5,203 nt of DNA from Phycisphaeraceae bacterium. GTDB taxonomy: Bacteria > Planctomycetota > Phycisphaerae > Phycisphaerales > Phycisphaeraceae. Below are positions 1 through 4,703 of the stretch, piece after piece. The stretch lies in assembly GCA_020851395.1 (NCBI GenBank), contig JADZCW010000085.1, positions 1 to 5,203 of the forward strand, read 5' to 3'. The position numbers and the translations under genes are program-made. Position 1 is the stretch's first letter. Every line of letters starts with the position of its first letter. The notes under the pieces were generated by a model, which saw only the letters and a list, made by a program, of their open reading frames with translations, made no database searches and was not told the DNA's origin.

Positions 1-98
1 AGATGCCCGCGCAGCTCCCGCCCAATCTCCAGCCGCAGCTCCCCATCCATCCCCAGCTTCGCCGTCGCCCGCGCGATCAGATCATCAAAGGGATTCAT
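1..98 (-). CDS. HAAS / permease-prefix-domain-like protein, N-terminal fragment
   Basis: The ATG is at 98-96 on the minus strand and the frame stays open to the window edge, giving 32 full codons plus the first two bases of a leucine codon. A GGAGG ribosome binding site (complement of 105-109) lies 6 bases upstream of the ATG and fixes the start. The fragment begins MNPFDDLIARATAKL and continues with ELRLEIGRELRGHL. The pattern of charged helix followed by E-I-x-x-E-L-R-x-H-L resembles the start of HAAS/DUF1700 or 'permease prefix domain 1' proteins. Those families are commonly encoded just after a PadR regulator, as here (same strand, 185 bases downstream of padR), and are often fused to membrane segments or FtsX-like permeases. 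What follows the prefix is outside the window, so the full function is unknown. The family assignment rests on one short motif plus context. Confidence 0.6.
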   Translation of the reverse strand, partial: MNPFDDLIARATAKLGMDGELRLEIGRELRGH

Positions 99-185
99 GC
101 CCAACCTCCATGCCCCCCCATCGCCCTCATTCCCCTCTCGCCTCTTATCTCACCCCGGGGGCGGAGAGGCGGGGGGGCTTCCAAG

Positions 186-204
186 CCGGGCCCTTCAGGC
201 CCGG
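186..204. other. GC-rich hairpin in the padR-HAAS spacer
   Basis: CCGGGCC (186-192) and GGCCCGG (198-204) form a perfect 7-bp stem with a 5-base loop. It lies between the padR stop and the next start codon on the minus strand. There is no T-run after it on either strand, so it is not a canonical intrinsic terminator. It could attenuate readthrough or stabilise mRNA. Confidence 0.4.
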
Positions 205-231
205 ATCATCTTGATGCACGCCGCAGCCATA

Positions 232-266
232 CCCCGGCCCGGCCTTTCGCTTCCGGGGGGCCGGGG
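232..266. other. GC-rich dyad just downstream of padR
   Basis: CCCCGGCC (232-239) can pair with GGCCGGGG (259-266) around a 19-base loop. On the minus strand it begins 18 bases beyond the padR stop codon, a terminator-like position, but no U-tract follows. It may be a weak or factor-dependent terminator, or only a consequence of the local G and C runs. Confidence 0.3.
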
Positions 267-284
267 GTCCGGGGGTCCGGGGGT
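261..284. repeat. 8-bp tandem repeat, three copies, G-run rich
   Basis: CCGGGGGT is repeated exactly three times (261-268, 269-276, 277-284), directly preceded by a six-G run at 255-260. The last copy overlaps the last base of the padR stop codon. The plus strand therefore has four G-runs (6, 5, 5 and 5 long) separated by 2-3 bases, which matches the simple G-quadruplex pattern. Confidence 0.85.
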
Positions 285-625
285 CACGCCCCCGCCATCC
301 CCCCCATCAGCACCGCATCGACCGCCCCCGAGAACTGCCGCCACTCCTCCGCCCGCCGCGCCAGCTCCGCCTCCCCCTTGCGGGTGATCGTGTAGTACTT
401 GCGCTGCTTGCCGCTTGGCGCCGTCTCCCACGACGCGCGCACGAGCCCATCGGACTCGAGCCTGTGCAGCGCCGGGTAGAGTGTCCCCTCTCGCCACTCG
501 AGCTTCCCCCCCGTCCGCGCGTTGATCACCTTGACGATCTCGTACCCGTACATGGCCCTCTCATGCAGAAGGGCCAGGACCATCGGCACGATCGTGCCTC
601 GGACCAGATCCTGCGAGAAATCCAT
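284..625 (-). CDS. PadR-family transcriptional regulator
   Basis: This 113-residue protein is a winged-helix repressor of the short PadR class (about 105-115 residues, little more than the DNA-binding domain). The PadR signature is visible: LVRGTIVPMVLALL (residues 7-20), the helix YGYEIVKVIN (26-35), the recognition-helix motif EGTLYPALHRLESDGLV (46-62), and the wing GKQRKYYTITRKGEAEL (72-88). A short C-terminal helix would mediate dimer contacts. The ATG at 625 is supported by GGAGG (complement of 633-637), 7 bases upstream. The HAAS-like gene follows on the same strand, the usual partner arrangement in which PadR represses its own operon. The inducing ligand cannot be told from sequence. 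The family call is very secure; the regulated targets are inferred. Confidence 0.95.
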   Translation of the reverse strand: MDFSQDLVRGTIVPMVLALLHERAMYGYEIVKVINARTGGKLEWREGTLYPALHRLESDGLVRASWETAPSGKQRKYYTITRKGEAELARRAEEWRQFSGAVDAVLMGGMAGA

Positions 626-670
626 GACATGTCCTCCGGTTCATAGTTCGCCGCCCCGACCCGCAAGCCA

Positions 671-696
671 ACATGCATTGGCTATCTATGTATGTA
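671..696. promoter_or_regulatory. Possible PadR operator (ACAT/ATGT-rich tract)
   Basis: Overlapping the -10 box of padR is a run containing ACAT (671-674) and two successive ATGT words (688-695). On the minus strand this reads TACATACATAGATAG. PadR proteins of known specificity often bind inverted ATGT/ACAT half-sites about 8-10 bases apart near their own promoter. Here the spacing is larger (13 bases to the first ATGT, 17 to the second), so the match is partial. The position over the -10 box would suit autorepression. This is inference from composition and position. Confidence 0.3.
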
Positions 697-719
697 CCAA
701 GACAACCAAGGCATGTCAA
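691..719 (-). promoter_or_regulatory. Candidate padR promoter
   Basis: On the minus strand a perfect TTGACA (-35, complement of 714-719) is followed after 17 bases by TACATA (-10 candidate, complement of 691-696). The -10 box matches the sigma-70 consensus at only three of six positions, but the spacing is ideal. Transcription would start near 684 and give a leader of about 60 bases ending at the padR ATG (625). No other promoter this good was seen upstream of padR. Confidence 0.5.
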
Positions 720-904
720 TGAGGCCTCATCCACTCCGCGAGGACCGATCTGAGCCCTCACAGGCAGCTTCATGTCACGCGCCGACAGCAACCCTCAGAC
801 CCATCGGAAGAAGCAAGACGTTGTCCATCAAACAATTACGATTCGACGCATCGGCCGTGCCTGATGCCTGATCACGATCGAAGTCGCGGACCATGCGCCG
901 CAAG

Positions 905-949
905 AAAAAAACCGGCCGACCCGCCAACGTAGCGGATCAGCCGGGCCGG
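905..949 (-). terminator. Rho-independent terminator, minus strand
   Basis: On the minus strand CCGGCC (complement of 944-949), a 5-base bulge, and GATCCGC (932-938) pair back with GCGGGTC (918-924) and GGCCGG (912-917) around a 7-base loop. Seven uninterrupted U residues follow (complement of 905-911), then CUU. A 13-bp GC-rich stem plus a U7 tract is a strong intrinsic terminator. The nearest annotated gene that it could end is the amidohydrolase, whose stop is about 520 bases upstream. It may therefore end a separate untranslated transcript. Confidence 0.75.
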
Positions 950-1004
950 GGTCATCAGAATGTGCGAGGCATCAGGCCAGTCGCGTCAGCTCCATATTTC
1001 GCAT

Positions 1005-1038
1005 CGTATCAAAAACGCTCGTTTCTTTAAGTGATACG
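1005..1038. other. Hairpin CGTATCA/TGATACG upstream of the terminator
   Basis: CGTATCA (1005-1011) and TGATACG (1032-1038) are perfect inverted 7-mers. Inside them AAAC (1013-1016) and GTTT (1021-1024) can form a short inner stem with a GCTC loop. The structure lies about 55 bases upstream, on the minus strand, of the terminator at 905-949, so it could be part of the same RNA. It could also be an operator. Confidence 0.4.
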
Positions 1039-1134
1039 TGATCCTCTGTTCAGATTCCAAAAACTGCCGTACGACCATTCCGAACCTGACGCATTTCTAC
1101 GGCCTGCAACACCCACGTCGCAGTGCTCAGACAT
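1027..1134 (-). other. 35-codon open frame, doubtful
   Basis: ATG at 1134-1132, stop TAA at 1029-1027. The predicted peptide starts MSEHCDVGVAGRRNAS and contains GSFWNLNRGSRIT. It lies just downstream of the promoter-like sequence at 1142-1167, but there is no Shine-Dalgarno sequence and no family is recognised. It is listed so that the candidate transcript in this interval can be judged; it is more likely non-coding. Confidence 0.12.
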
Positions 1135-1141
1135 GTTCAAC

Positions 1142-1167
1142 AATATAGCCTTGGGTTTGCTTGTCAA
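1142..1167 (-). promoter_or_regulatory. Promoter-like sequence, minus strand
   Basis: On the minus strand a perfect TTGACA (complement of 1162-1167) and TATATT (complement of 1142-1147, five of six consensus positions) occur together in an AT-rich context. The spacing is only 14 bases, shorter than the usual 16-18. A poorer -35 (TGACTT, complement of 1166-1171) would give 18. If active, transcription would start near 1135 and run to the terminator at 905-949. Confidence 0.3.
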
Positions 1168-1248
1168 GTCACCAAAAACACATTGTTCGGTCGATTAATA
1201 AGGACTTACATGATAAATTTCGACCAAAACTACCAATCCGCTCATATC

Positions 1249-1338
1249 TCAAAACGATAATTTATTAGCATATCTAATCGTTGAGCCGCTAATTTTATGA
1301 GGCACGTTCATGATTTTGTTGCGCAAAGGCACAAGCAT
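1249..1338 (-). CDS. Possible 29-residue small protein or leader peptide
   Basis: An ATG at 1338-1336 is preceded by AGGAGG (complement of 1346-1351) with a 7-base spacer, a textbook ribosome binding site and among the best in the window. The frame reads MLVPLRNKIMNVPHK and ends at TGA 1251-1249 after 29 residues. It is basic and of no recognised family. It lies in the AT-rich island between the amidohydrolase stop and the promoter-like site at 1142-1167. An SD plus ATG over 90 bases can arise by chance, so this is only a candidate. Confidence 0.2.
   Translation of the reverse strand: MLVPLRNKIMNVPHKISGSTIRYANKLSF
1253..1282. other. Short AT-rich hairpin
   Basis: ATTAG (1264-1268) pairs with CTAAT (1274-1278) around a 5-base loop, and AACG (1253-1256) with the adjacent CGTT (1279-1282) across a 7-base bulge. 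Stability would be low. It may be an operator-type dyad or chance in AT-rich DNA. Confidence 0.25.
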
Positions 1339-1381
1339 AAACAAGCCTCCTAGTTCTCATTTGAACGTTTCGTTGCGCAAA
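1318..1381. repeat. Paired GTTGCGCAAA direct repeats containing a palindrome
   Basis: GTTGCGCAAA occurs exactly at 1318-1327 and again at 1372-1381, 54 bases apart. The core TTGCGCAA is a perfect 8-bp palindrome. Two identical palindromes about five helical turns apart look like a pair of dimeric-regulator sites, but no gene start is adjacent. Confidence 0.6.
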
Positions 1382-1467
1382 ATAGAAATTGGCCCCCCAT
1401 CGTCAGCCTGATCAGTCCTTTGATGCTAACGAGCAATATCATTGATTCGTAAATTGTTTTGTTGCCC

Positions 1468-2754
1468 TCACAAGACCTCGTGATCACCCGCCCTGGATCG
1501 CGGAGAGAGGGAGAAAAAAATTTGTTGGTTTTCGCACATCCATCGCCTGGCCACCCCCATCGCGGCCGATTCCGTCAGCTCCCCCTCGCGCACCTGACCC
1601 GCCAGCGACACCGCGAACCACCGCCGGGCCTGCCACCCGAACGCCGCCGCCATCGTCGGCCAGAACGTGTCCCCCCCGAACACGAAGACCTTGTTCGCCG
1701 GCACCGCATGGATCAATCGTCGCGCCAGCCCGCTCGACGCAGCCGGATCGATGCTCCACGCCCAGCAGAAATCCACCCACACGTTGGGGAAGTGCTTGGC
1801 CATCGACACCAGCTTCTCGCCGTACGGATACGCCGTGTGCATCAGCACAAAGCGAGCCCGGGGGTACTCGATCAATAGCTCGCACAGCCCCCCCGGGTCG
1901 ATCCAGCTCAGTCGCATCCGCCCGTTGCCCGCGTAGTGACCCGTGTGGATCTTGATCGGCAGCCCGTGCTCCGTCGCCAGCTCCACCCCTCGCCCCAGGC
2001 ACCAGTCGCCCAGGCACAACCTGTCCTGTTCATCCGCCTCGTGGCCCAGCACGCGCCCCAGCGCCGCCGCCGCCTGCTCATCCGTCCGCCTCGACCAGTT
2101 CAGCGTCCGCATATACGCATGCTGCGTCTTGACCGCCACCGCGTGCGGCCCACACCGCAGGAACACCTCCGCCATCGCCCGTCGCAGGCTTTCAAGATCA
2201 CGCACCTCGACGTCCGTCGCCTTGTGAAGAGCCGCCGGGTCGATCTGCCCGCAAGCCATCGCACACCACGACAGGTCATAGCGGAAGAATCCCCCCGCAT
2301 CATCCGGATCGGGCCGACGAACAGCGCTGAAATCGTCGATCTGCACATGATCCAGCCCCGCCACCTCCCGCAGGATCCGCAGCCGCTGCCCCGGCGCCCG
2401 CAGAGCATTCCATTGGGGGGCCGCCTCGATCAGCGCCCTGACCGTGATCTCCTCCACCCCCAAGAACTCAAGTGCCAGGTACGACACCGCCTCCCCATAG
2501 CCCGTGTTCCGGCAGTGCGGCCAGACCCGCAGCACCGGCGCCAGCCGGGCCTCGAGGTCCGGGTTCGACGCGTCGTCAAGCCGTTTGAGGTCCTCCTCGC
2601 TCAGCCCCGCCGTGCGAAGGTCGTCACGAATGTAGTGGCTGAACACTCCCTGCGCGACATCCGGCCCCTGCTCGACGTACTGCTTCTCCGTCCGCAGGTG
2701 CTCGTGCGTGTCGCAGAGCGGCGAATGGTGGATGAGATATTCAAGGTCGGTCAT
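1468..2754 (-). CDS. Metal-dependent amidohydrolase-superfamily protein (amidohydrolase 2 / uronate-isomerase-like)
   Basis: This 428-residue TIM-barrel-type protein is complete. It shows the superfamily metal-site pattern: CDTHEHL with His17 and His19 after the first strand, a possible bridging lysine in AVKTQHAY (Lys209), KIHTGHYAG (His270, His273), VLMHTAYPY (His306) and VFGGDTFWP (Asp362). The order and the GGD motif resemble the amidohydrolase_2 / glucuronate-isomerase-like branch. The protein should be cytosolic, since no signal peptide is seen. The substrate is not readable. The ATG at 2754 has a GAGG ribosome binding site (complement of 2762-2765) at 7 bases. It begins 24 bases after the nadE stop on the same strand, so co-transcription is likely. 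The C-terminus after MCENQQIFF is a short unconserved-looking tail encoded across a seven-T run. The superfamily call is secure; the exact function is open. Confidence 0.85.
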   Translation of the reverse strand: MTDLEYLIHHSPLCDTHEHLRTEKQYVEQGPDVAQGVFSHYIRDDLRTAGLSEEDLKRLDDASNPDLEARLAPVLRVWPHCRNTGYGEAVSYLALEFLGVEEITVRALIEAAPQWNALRAPGQRLRILREVAGLDHVQIDDFSAVRRPDPDDAGGFFRYDLSWCAMACGQIDPAALHKATDVEVRDLESLRRAMAEVFLRCGPHAVAVKTQHAYMRTLNWSRRTDEQAAAALGRVLGHEADEQDRLCLGDWCLGRGVELATEHGLPIKIHTGHYAGNGRMRLSWIDPGGLCELLIEYPRARFVLMHTAYPYGEKLVSMAKHFPNVWVDFCWAWSIDPAASSGLARRLIHAVPANKVFVFGGDTFWPTMAAAFGWQARRWFAVSLAGQVREGELTESAAMGVARRWMCENQQIFFSLSPRSRAGDHEVL

Positions 2755-2778
2755 GCCCGCACCTCGCCCGGCCGAGCC

Positions 2779-4503
2779 TCACCGCTTCGACCGCAGCCCC
2801 TCCCCCGTCGGATCGAACCGCATCGCGATGGGCATCCGCCGCCCGAACCCGAACGCCCGGCTGGTCACCTTCAACCCCGGCGCCGCCTGCTTGCGCTTGT
2901 ACTCATTCATGTCGATCAGCCGGGCCACCCGCTGCACCAGCCCCGCGTCATAGCCCGTCTTCTCGATGATCTTCGCCGTCGACTGCTCCTGCTCGACGTA
3001 CAGCTCGACGATCGCGTCCAGCACGTCATACGGCGGCAGCGAGTCCTGGTCCGTCTGGTTCGGCCGCAGCTCGGCGCTGGGCACCTTGGCGATCGAGTTC
3101 TCGGGAATCACCGCCCGCCCGTACTCCCGCAGCAGTGGCGACTCCGGGTTCTGGTTGATCCACCTCGCCAGCTCCCACACCATCGTCTTGGGCACGTCCG
3201 AGATCACCGCCAACCCGCCCGCCATGTCCCCGTACAGTGTGCAGTACCCCACCGCCAGCTCGCTCTTGTTCCCCGTCGTCACCAGCAGCGACCCGAACTT
3301 GTTCGACACCGCCATCAGGATCACCCCGCGGATGCGGGCCTGCACGTTTTCCTCAGCCACCCCAGGCTCCAGCCCCGCGAACACCGGCGACAGCGCCCCC
3401 TCGAAGGCCTTGTGCGGCCCCTCGATGGGCACCACGTCGAATCCGATCCCCAACCTCGCCGCCGCCTCGCGCGCGTCGGCCAGACTGTGCTCGGAGCTGA
3501 ACCGCGACGGCATCGCCACCCCGCGCACCTTCTCCTTCCCCATCGCCGCCGTCGCCAACGCCGCCGTCAACGCCGAGTCAATCCCACCCGACAGCCCCAG
3601 CACGATCGACTTGAACCCGCACTTGCGGCAGTAATCCCGCAGCCCCAGCACCAGCGCGTGAAAAAGATCGCTCAGCGACGAGGTCGCTACCGCCGCACCG
3701 GACTTCGGCGCCGAAGCCGCCGCCGCGAGCGCCCCATCCTCCCTAAGCTCGACGACCAGCAGCTCCTCCTCGAACGCCCTGCCCTGCGCCACCACCCTGC
3801 CCTGCGCGTCGACGGCGCAGCTCCGGCCATCGAAGATCAACTCATCATTCCCCCCCACCTGGTTGCAGTACAGCAGCGGCAACGCATGTCTCTTCGCCGC
3901 CCGGCGGAACAGCTCCAGCCGCGTGTCATGCTTGCCCACCACGAACGGAGAGGCCGAGCAGTTGATGAACAGGCTCGCACCGCGCTGCGCCAACTCCGCG
4001 ATCGGGTTCTCGTGATACAACGCCCGCCCAAACAGCGACGCATCGTTCCACAAGTCCTCGCACACGCTGATCCCCAGCCGCTTGCCCCGCCACAACGCCA
4101 CGTCCACCGCCGGCCCGGGCTCGAAGTACCGGTGCTCGTCGAAGACGTCATACGTCGGCAGCAGCGACTTGACGTGCCGGTGGATGATCCGCCCCTCGTG
4201 GCACAGCGCCGCCGCGTTGTACAGCGTCAGCCCCTGCTTCCCGTCGGCAGGGCAGGGGTACCCGATGATCGCCCCGATGTCCGTGCACTGCGCCGCCAGC
4301 GTCCGCACCACCGACTCCGCCTGCTCGATCGCCGCGGGCTTGAGCAGCAGGTCCTTCGGCGGGTACCCGATCACCGACAGCTCGGGGAAAACGACCAGTT
4401 GGCAGCCCAGCCGCCGCGCCTCAGCCAGCCGGGCCTCGTGCAGCCGCAGGTTGCCGGCCATGTCGCCGACGGTGGGGTTGATCTGTGCCAGTGCGATCAG
4501 CAT
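2779..4503 (-). CDS. nadE: Glutamine-dependent NAD+ synthetase
   Basis: This 574-residue two-domain enzyme makes NAD+ from deamido-NAD+ with ATP and glutamine-derived ammonia, the last step of NAD synthesis. The N-terminal nitrilase-fold glutaminase domain (about 1-260) carries the Glu-Lys-Cys triad: Glu41 in VVFPELSVIGYPPKDLL, Lys112 in HVKSLLPTYDVFDEHRYF, and Cys148 in ISVCEDLW. The C-terminal synthetase domain (about 275-574) has the ATP-pyrophosphatase P-loop SGGIDSA (305-311), EENVQARIRG (384-393), TTGNKSE (409-415) and YGDM (424-427). The length is normal for the two-domain bacterial form. I chose the ATG at 4503 because MLIALAQINPTVGD is the family's usual N-terminus. The frame stays open upstream to a GTG at 4593, but those 30 extra codons only translate the GGGTAC repeat. 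No clear Shine-Dalgarno precedes the ATG. It is first in a likely operon with the amidohydrolase gene. Confidence 0.97.
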   Translation of the reverse strand: MLIALAQINPTVGDMAGNLRLHEARLAEARRLGCQLVVFPELSVIGYPPKDLLLKPAAIEQAESVVRTLAAQCTDIGAIIGYPCPADGKQGLTLYNAAALCHEGRIIHRHVKSLLPTYDVFDEHRYFEPGPAVDVALWRGKRLGISVCEDLWNDASLFGRALYHENPIAELAQRGASLFINCSASPFVVGKHDTRLELFRRAAKRHALPLLYCNQVGGNDELIFDGRSCAVDAQGRVVAQGRAFEEELLVVELREDGALAAAASAPKSGAAVATSSLSDLFHALVLGLRDYCRKCGFKSIVLGLSGGIDSALTAALATAAMGKEKVRGVAMPSRFSSEHSLADAREAAARLGIGFDVVPIEGPHKAFEGALSPVFAGLEPGVAEENVQARIRGVILMAVSNKFGSLLVTTGNKSELAVGYCTLYGDMAGGLAVISDVPKTMVWELARWINQNPESPLLREYGRAVIPENSIAKVPSAELRPNQTDQDSLPPYDVLDAIVELYVEQEQSTAKIIEKTGYDAGLVQRVARLIDMNEYKRKQAAPGLKVTSRAFGFGRRMPIAMRFDPTGEGLRSKR

Positions 4504-4517
4504 GGGAGTTCGAGACG

Positions 4518-4653
4518 TAGGGTACGGGGTACAGGGTACGGGGTACAGGGTATGGGGGATGGGGTAGAACGGACAAATGCTCCTCAAAACCACGACGGTC
4601 CGCGCTACCCGCGTCCCCTACCCCCTACCCTGTACCCCGTACCCCGTACCCTA
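4518..4653. repeat. 136-bp inverted-repeat element of GGGTAC units (REPIN/MITE-like)
   Basis: The ends are perfect 15-bp inverted repeats, TAGGGTACGGGGTAC at 4518-4532 and its complement at 4639-4653. The left arm has a 14-bp unit GGGTACGGGGTACA twice exactly (4520-4533, 4534-4547) and a degenerate third copy. A 19-bp stretch, 4534-4552, is perfectly complementary to 4626-4644, followed after a 1-base bulge by five more pairs (4554-4558 with 4621-4625). An inner hairpin continues the fold: GGGTAG (4562-4567) with CTACCC (4605-4610), and CGGAC (4570-4574) with GTCCG (4598-4602). The whole can fold into one long stem with a central loop of 23 bases. It fills most of the divergent spacer between nadE and the TPR gene. 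It carries no coding capacity. Whether it is a dispersed family cannot be seen in one window. Confidence 0.85.
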
Positions 4654-4667
4654 TCTGCTTTCCTGCA

Positions 4668-4696
4668 TTGACCCCAACGAGCCTGGATCGTAGCTT
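4668..4696 (+). promoter_or_regulatory. Weak promoter candidate for the TPR lipoprotein gene
   Basis: TTGACC (4668-4673) and TAGCTT (4691-4696) are separated by 17 bases. The -35 box is near consensus and the -10 box poor (three of six). Transcription would start at about the ATG (4704), giving a leaderless mRNA, which would agree with the lack of a Shine-Dalgarno sequence before that ATG. Confidence 0.25.
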
Positions 4697-4703
4697 GACA
4701 GCC

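Larger units (their letters stand above)
720..1467. other. Long spacer without a convincing protein gene
   Basis: About 750 bases separate the padR promoter from the 3' end of the amidohydrolase gene. Neither neighbour needs the space for its own promoter except padR at the far left. No frame longer than about 45 codons was seen that looks protein-like. The stretch 720-900 shows nothing recognisable. 905-949 holds a minus-strand terminator, 1005-1038 a hairpin, 1142-1167 a promoter-like sequence, and 1141-1460 an AT-rich island (124 G+C of 320 bases by hand count, about 39%) with short palindromes. No tRNA cloverleaf, rRNA or CRISPR pattern was seen. Confidence 0.7.

Noticed and set aside
195..497. 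A 100-codon minus-strand frame inside padR
   Set aside because: It is a Gly/Ala/Arg-rich shadow in another frame of padR, which has clear family motifs.
561..791. A 76-codon minus-strand frame across the padR start and promoter
   Set aside because: It overlaps the well-supported padR start and promoter in another frame, has no recognised domain and no ribosome binding site.
893..1030. A 45-codon plus-strand frame beginning MRRKKKTGRPANVA
   Set aside because: The lysine run is the A-tract of the minus-strand terminator, the frame runs through the terminator stem, and there is no ribosome binding site.
1027..1134. Resemblance of GSFWNLNRGSR to the SUMF1/C-type-lectin C-terminal motif, suggesting a diversity-generating retroelement target
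   Set aside because: The match is a few residues, the spacing is wrong, and no reverse transcriptase, template repeat or second copy is in the window.
4518..4653. A CRISPR array or a terminator in the GGGTAC repeats
   Set aside because: There are no spacers of even length between repeats, the units are inverted rather than only direct, and no T-run follows either arm.
1936..4671. A 911-codon open frame on the plus strand opposite nadE and the amidohydrolase gene
   Set aside because: It is rich in Arg, Pro, His and Gln with no domain, typical of the antisense of GC-rich coding DNA. Both genes beneath it carry intact family motifs, and its end merely translates the GGGTAC repeat.
4695..4700. 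A perfect TTGACA just before the TPR gene
   Set aside because: It is 3 bases from the ATG, so it cannot serve as the -35 box for that gene, and no -10 box fits an upstream-starting transcript.
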